A stretch of DNA of 8,785 nucleotides, taken from contig JAITAI010000042.1 in the NCBI GenBank assembly GCA_031284195.1, forward strand, positions 1 to 8,785, written 5' to 3'. Position numbers and translations under genes: made by a program. Source of the DNA: Treponema sp. (GTDB taxonomy: Bacteria > Spirochaetota > Spirochaetia > Treponematales > Breznakiellaceae). Positions within the stretch are counted from its first letter, which is position 1. Each line of letters begins with the position of its first letter. Below, piece after piece: positions 5,762-8,785 of this stretch. The notes under the pieces were generated by a model. The model did not search any database. It was given only the letters and a program-made list of their open reading frames with translations, and was not told the DNA's origin.

Positions 5762-6984
5762 ATTCCTTGGACTTGCTTTTGGCCTTGTGTTTCAGGAATA
5801 TCTTCCGTAACCGGCTGCGGAGCTTCCTCACTGCCCTGGGGATTATCATCGGCGTGGGCTCGGTTATTACCATGGTGGCCATAGGAACAGGGGCGCAAAA
5901 GGAAATTGAGGAACGGATCACCGCTATGGGGACCAATCTCATCCAGATCATGCCCCGGCGGCTCCTTATGCGTCCAGGTCAGGAGGCCATCGGTTTCTCC
6001 CGGCCCAACCGGCTCACCCAAACAGATGCAGCAAAACTCAAAGCTGAAGCTAGTTATACCCAGGCTTTTTCCGGGATAAGCCAGCGGAGCTTCACGGTTT
6101 CCGGGGGAAGGGGAAGCTGGTCTGTTACGGTTATGGGAGTGGAACCGGATTACCTTACCATACGGAACTGGAACCTTATGGAGGGCATCTGTTTTGATGC
6201 AGAGGATCTCCGGGCCCGGAACCGGGTAGCAGTTTTAGGGCTTACTACCGCAACGAATCTCTGTGGCAGCGCCCTGGAAGCCCTGGGTCAACGGATCCGG
6301 ATTGGGTCCAATCAGTTTACCGTTATTGGGGTCCTGGAAAAGAAGGGAGCCGGGGGTAATGGAAACGATCAAGATGATGTGATCATGGCGCCTCTGGATA
6401 CGGTTTTGACCCGCTTGAGCAATACCCGGAATATCTCCATGATCGTCATGAAGGTGTTCAGCCAGGAGTACATGGAGGCGGCTCAAAAGGAAGCGGATCT
6501 CATCCTCCGGGAACTGCACCGCCTATCTGGGACCGATAGAGCGGATTTTGAGATCATCAATCAAGCGGACATGATTGACATGGCTTCGGAAACCTCCCGA
6601 AGCCTCACCACCCTTTTGGCAGCCATTGCCGGGGTATCCCTAGTGGTCGGCGGTATTGGGATCATGAACATCATGCTCGTATCGGTTACTGAGCGTACCC
6701 GGGAAATCGGGATCCGCATGGCCGTAGGCGCCCGGAAACAGGACATCCTCGTACAGTTTCTCTTGGAATCCATCATGTTAAGCCTTCTGGGGGGGCTTAT
6801 GGGCATCAGTCTCGCGGTTCTGGTCTCCAGTATTCTCAGGGCCTTGCAGATTCCCACGGTGATTAATCCCTTAGTGGTGGCGGCTGCGGCTCTTGTTGCC
6901 GCGCTTGAGGGGGTTGTTTTTGGATATTATCCTGCTCAGAAAGCCTCAGGACTGTATCCGATTGAGGCCTTACGATACGAATGA
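5758..6984 (+). CDS. macB: MacB-type ABC transporter permease (FtsX family)
   Basis: This is a 408-residue inner-membrane permease of the mechanotransmission type. Transmembrane helix 1 lies at about 21-45 (LRSFLTALGIIIGVGSV), preceded by the amphipathic FRNIFRNR. A large periplasmic MacB-like domain spans about 46-280 (VMGVEPDY at 125-132, VAVLG at 157-161, FTVIGVLEKKG at 187-197). Helices 2-4 lie at about 284-308, 331-357 and 368-391. The conserved VSVTERTREIGIRMAVGA loop (308-325) contacts the ATPase, and the end PIEALRYE (401-408) is typical of the family. ATG 5758 follows GAGGAGGG by 5 bases and overlaps the ATPase stop by 4 bases. By family knowledge it does not carry substrate through the membrane but drives export from the periplasm through the adaptor and TolC. 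Confidence 0.92.
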   Translation: MNSLDLLLALCFRNIFRNRLRSFLTALGIIIGVGSVITMVAIGTGAQKEIEERITAMGTNLIQIMPRRLLMRPGQEAIGFSRPNRLTQTDAAKLKAEASYTQAFSGISQRSFTVSGGRGSWSVTVMGVEPDYLTIRNWNLMEGICFDAEDLRARNRVAVLGLTTATNLCGSALEALGQRIRIGSNQFTVIGVLEKKGAGGNGNDQDDVIMAPLDTVLTRLSNTRNISMIVMKVFSQEYMEAAQKEADLILRELHRLSGTDRADFEIINQADMIDMASETSRSLTTLLAAIAGVSLVVGGIGIMNIMLVSVTERTREIGIRMAVGARKQDILVQFLLESIMLSLLGGLMGISLAVLVSSILRALQIPTVINPLVVAAAALVAALEGVVFGYYPAQKASGLYPIEALRYE

Positions 6985-7070
6985 ACTCCTGCAAGGGGAG
7001 TATAGGAATAAAAAACCTGCAGGAAGCGCTTCTTGAGGAGTGCAGTAGGATAAAAAGGAGCGGAGTATGA
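6981..7070 (+). CDS. Possible 29-residue bridging small protein between permease and tolC-like gene
   Basis: The frame opens with an ATG (6981-6983) that overlaps the permease stop as ATGA. It stays open for 29 codons and ends with a TGA (7068-7070) that overlaps the tolC-like ATG (7067-7069) as a second ATGA. The peptide is charged, with cysteines at positions 4 and 21, a Leu/Glu-rich stretch IKNLQEALLEEC (10-21) that could form an amphipathic helix, and a basic end RIKRS (23-27). No strong ribosome binding site precedes it (GAGG lies about 14 bases upstream), so it would depend on coupling. It may be a coupling device that keeps ribosomes moving into the next gene, a real small protein, or chance; I recognise no family. 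Confidence 0.3.
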   Translation: MNSCKGSIGIKNLQEALLEECSRIKRSGV

Positions 7071-8398
7071 GGAAGGGGGCTTTGATTCTAGCCATGATGC
7101 AGGTCTTGGGGGCTTTTGCCGAGGAAACTCTCAGTTTGGAGGCAGCCCGCAGTTTAGGGCTGGCCAATTCCCGAAGCCTTGCCCAGTTTAACCTGACCCT
7201 GCAAAGCAAGGCCCTGGATGAAAAGGCCCAGACCTACACCCTGCTGCCCTCCCTATCCCTGGGGGCTTCTGCGTCGATTACCCTGTGGAATCAAGAGGGC
7301 ATCCAGATACCGCGGATCGAGGAATACTTCAGCGCCGGGGTCAATTTCGGTATATCCCAGAAACTCTATGATGGGGGGAAATACCCGGTTCTGAAAGCCA
7401 TCAATGCCATCACGAGGGAAATCACCCGCAAGGAAGCCCTAGCCGAGTATTTTGCGGTTTTGGACACAGTGGACACAGCGTATTACGGGGTCCTGGAAGC
7501 TGCTGCTGCCTATAACGCTGCGGACGCTGCCCTGGAAACCGCAGTTTTGAGTCTTTCCCTGGCGGAACTTCGGTTTGAAAATGGGATGATCCGTTCAGGG
7601 GAATACCTGCAAGCCCTGGCAGAAAAAGAAGCCAAAGAAACGAGTCGCAATCAGGCCCGGGGCGCGCTGGCCCTGAGTACCCTCAAGCTGCGGAACCTGA
7701 CCGGTCTCAAGGATATCCCCGCCCTGGAAGGGGTTAATTTTGCCGCGTATGAGGAACTGCTGCAGCGGCTGGGGAACCTATCTCCAGAAGCCTTTGAAAG
7801 GATATACCGGGCCTTATGGAACGAAGCCGCGGCCCATAACCCATCGCTCACCAAGGCGGGTCTCCTCTCCCAACAGGCCGGGGAATCCCTTGCCTTGGCT
7901 AAAAAGGACTACCTGCCCACCTTGAGCGCTTCCATGTCCACCGGCCTCAATTATACGGTCCCCAGCGGGCTTGAACTTGCAGGAGGGAGGTTTTCTTTAA
8001 ATGGCAGCATCCCTTTGGATTTCTGGGTAATCAGGAATAAGGTGGCCCAACAGAAACTAGCCCAGGAAAGTGCGGTTCTGGATTACCGGAACGCCGCAAC
8101 TACCTTAGAAATAGACCTGCAAGCGGCCTTGCTTGATGCAGCGGCTCAGGCAGGTTCGGTCCGGTCTTCCCGTAAAGCCCTCGAATATGCCCAGAAACAG
8201 GTGGAATACGTCATGGAACTGTACCGCCTTTCCCAAAGTTCCTTGCAAGCCCTTTCCGATGCAACAAGTCTCCTCAGCGCGAACCAGAATCAGCTTATTA
8301 AGGCCCAGTACGGTTTTTTGCGGAGCCTTGCGATGCTTCGAAGCCTGGGGAGTTTTGAAACCGATGAGTCCCTCCATGCCCTGCTGCAAGGGGATTAA
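7067..8398 (+). CDS. TolC-like outer membrane efflux protein
   Basis: This is a 443-residue outer membrane factor. ATG 7067 follows AAAGGAG by 6 bases. Residues 1-18 are a signal peptide (MRKGALILAMMQVLGAFA). The protein shows the two-fold OEP repeat. Beta segments LLPSLSLGASASI (59-71) and FSAGVNFGISQKLYDGG (88-104) precede a first helical region (about 105-215). YLPTLSASMSTGLNY (282-296) and RFSLNGSIPLDFW (308-320) precede a second helical region (about 325-428), ending in the usual Gln/Ala-rich stretch LSANQNQLIKAQYGFLRSL (403-421). It should form the trimeric outer-membrane channel for the MacA-MacB pump encoded directly upstream. It is the last gene of the operon. Confidence 0.9.
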   Translation: MRKGALILAMMQVLGAFAEETLSLEAARSLGLANSRSLAQFNLTLQSKALDEKAQTYTLLPSLSLGASASITLWNQEGIQIPRIEEYFSAGVNFGISQKLYDGGKYPVLKAINAITREITRKEALAEYFAVLDTVDTAYYGVLEAAAAYNAADAALETAVLSLSLAELRFENGMIRSGEYLQALAEKEAKETSRNQARGALALSTLKLRNLTGLKDIPALEGVNFAAYEELLQRLGNLSPEAFERIYRALWNEAAAHNPSLTKAGLLSQQAGESLALAKKDYLPTLSASMSTGLNYTVPSGLELAGGRFSLNGSIPLDFWVIRNKVAQQKLAQESAVLDYRNAATTLEIDLQAALLDAAAQAGSVRSSRKALEYAQKQVEYVMELYRLSQSSLQALSDATSLLSANQNQLIKAQYGFLRSLAMLRSLGSFETDESLHALLQGD

Positions 8399-8420
8399 GG
8401 CTTTTGCGCTTAAACATTTT
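8395..8420 (+). terminator. Weak candidate terminator after the tolC-like gene
   Basis: TTAAGGC (8395-8401), a TTTT loop and GC-G-CTTAA (8406-8413, one bulge) form an imperfect stem overlapping the stop codon. It is followed only by ACATTTTCTCT, so the U-tract is poor. No better terminator is visible before the next possible gene. Confidence 0.25.
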
Positions 8421-8717
8421 CTCTCTATCATAGATTATTCAGCGGACAGGAGACAACTAAAGGCAAAATCACCTCAAGATAGGCGGATCAAAAAAATTAC
8501 ATGCCGGAACAGGAACTTATAATTAAAGCTCCCGAAGTTTTATCGCACTCGATAGACGTTTTATAGCATACTCTGGTATTTCCAAAGAACCCTAGGGCGT
8601 GTTAGGAGCATACGCTTATATCCAAAGCATATACATTTTCGCAATTATCCCCTCATGTATAACTGAACACTTTTTCATTTCTTTGCAAACTTTTTTCAAG
8701 AAGGCCGGTGACTTTGT
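8399..8717. other. Intergenic stretch with repeats and tiny open frames
   Basis: No gene is supported. An ATG at 8501 opens a 21-codon frame (MPEQELIIKAPEVLSHS then IDVL, stop 8564-8566) without a ribosome binding site. It looks protein-like and may be a remnant. A pair of imperfect direct repeats follows (AGCATAC, a 7-9 base gap, then TCCAAAG) at 8565-8587 and 8607-8627. An inverted repeat TATACAT/ATGTATA lies at 8630-8636 and 8655-8661, and a small stem TATCG/CGATA at 8541-8554. Confidence 0.45.
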
Positions 8718-8785
8718 ATGATTTCAACGCCACATTCTCCCACAGAAAAAGCCGCCCTTGACTGCTCTTTCAAGACCCGCACTGC
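8718..8785 (+). CDS. Possible start of an unidentified gene (partial at window end)
   Basis: ATG 8718 begins a frame that stays open to the window edge (MISTPHSPTEKAALDCSFK...). The nearest Shine-Dalgarno-like stretch is GGTG 8 bases upstream, with AAGAAGG further away. A minus-strand frame is also open here from the window edge to about 8697, so the direction is not certain. Too little sequence is visible to name a product. Confidence 0.25.
   Translation, partial: MISTPHSPTEKAALDCSFKTRT

Noticed and set aside
8133..8522. 129-codon plus-strand frame overlapping the end of the tolC-like gene
   Set aside because: It is an out-of-frame shadow of the outer membrane factor, continuing by chance into the intergenic region.

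Overview
The window looks like a spirochaete chromosome segment of the Treponema type, with a termite-gut Treponema relative as my best guess. This rests on the moderate GC content, strong AGGAGG-type ribosome binding sites, many exported or lipoprotein products, the CsgG-like/YfaP-like gene pair and long hairpin-rich intergenic stretches. The assignment is inference from style and was not tested by a search.

Layout. (1) Positions 1-1898, minus strand: a two-gene unit. The first gene (1104-1898) encodes an exported protein with a carboxypeptidase-regulatory-like domain followed by a YfaP/DUF2135-like domain. The second (1083 down to the window edge) encodes a secreted CsgG/LpoB-like protein that is broken by two apparent -1 frame changes and continues into an Ala/Glu/Lys coiled-coil tail. 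A good sigma70-type promoter at 1972-2000 drives the unit, with an inverted repeat right at the predicted transcription start. (2) Positions 2001-2517: a gene-free stretch packed with hairpins. It includes a terminator-like stem, a 9-nt tandem repeat and a roughly 140-nt block that looks like a structured RNA. (3) Positions 2518-3108, plus strand: a lipoprotein staphylococcal-nuclease-like enzyme with its catalytic residues intact. (4) Positions 3109-3600: a second gene-free stretch with nested inverted repeats and the leader of the next operon. (5) Positions 3601-8398, plus strand: a complete MacA-MacB-TolC-type tripartite efflux operon. It comprises a periplasmic adaptor, a separate ABC ATPase, a separate FtsX/MacB-type permease and an outer-membrane factor. 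Junctions are very tight (4-nt gap, ATGA overlap), and a 29-codon open frame exactly bridges the permease-tolC gap with ATGA overlaps at both ends. (6) Positions 8399-8785: mostly non-coding, with direct and inverted repeats and possibly the first codons of a new gene at 8718.

How it works together. The ATPase and permease should form an inner-membrane mechanotransmission ABC pump. The lipid-anchored adaptor would link it to the TolC-like channel to export a substrate (macrolide, peptide, lipopeptide or similar) that the sequence does not identify. The minus-strand pair and the nuclease lipoprotein are envelope or periplasmic proteins with no evident functional link to the pump. I found no phage, insertion sequence, CRISPR array, tRNA or rRNA. 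The most unusual items are the double frame change in the CsgG-like gene, the candidate structured RNA at 2286-2425, and the bridging small ORF at 6981-7070.
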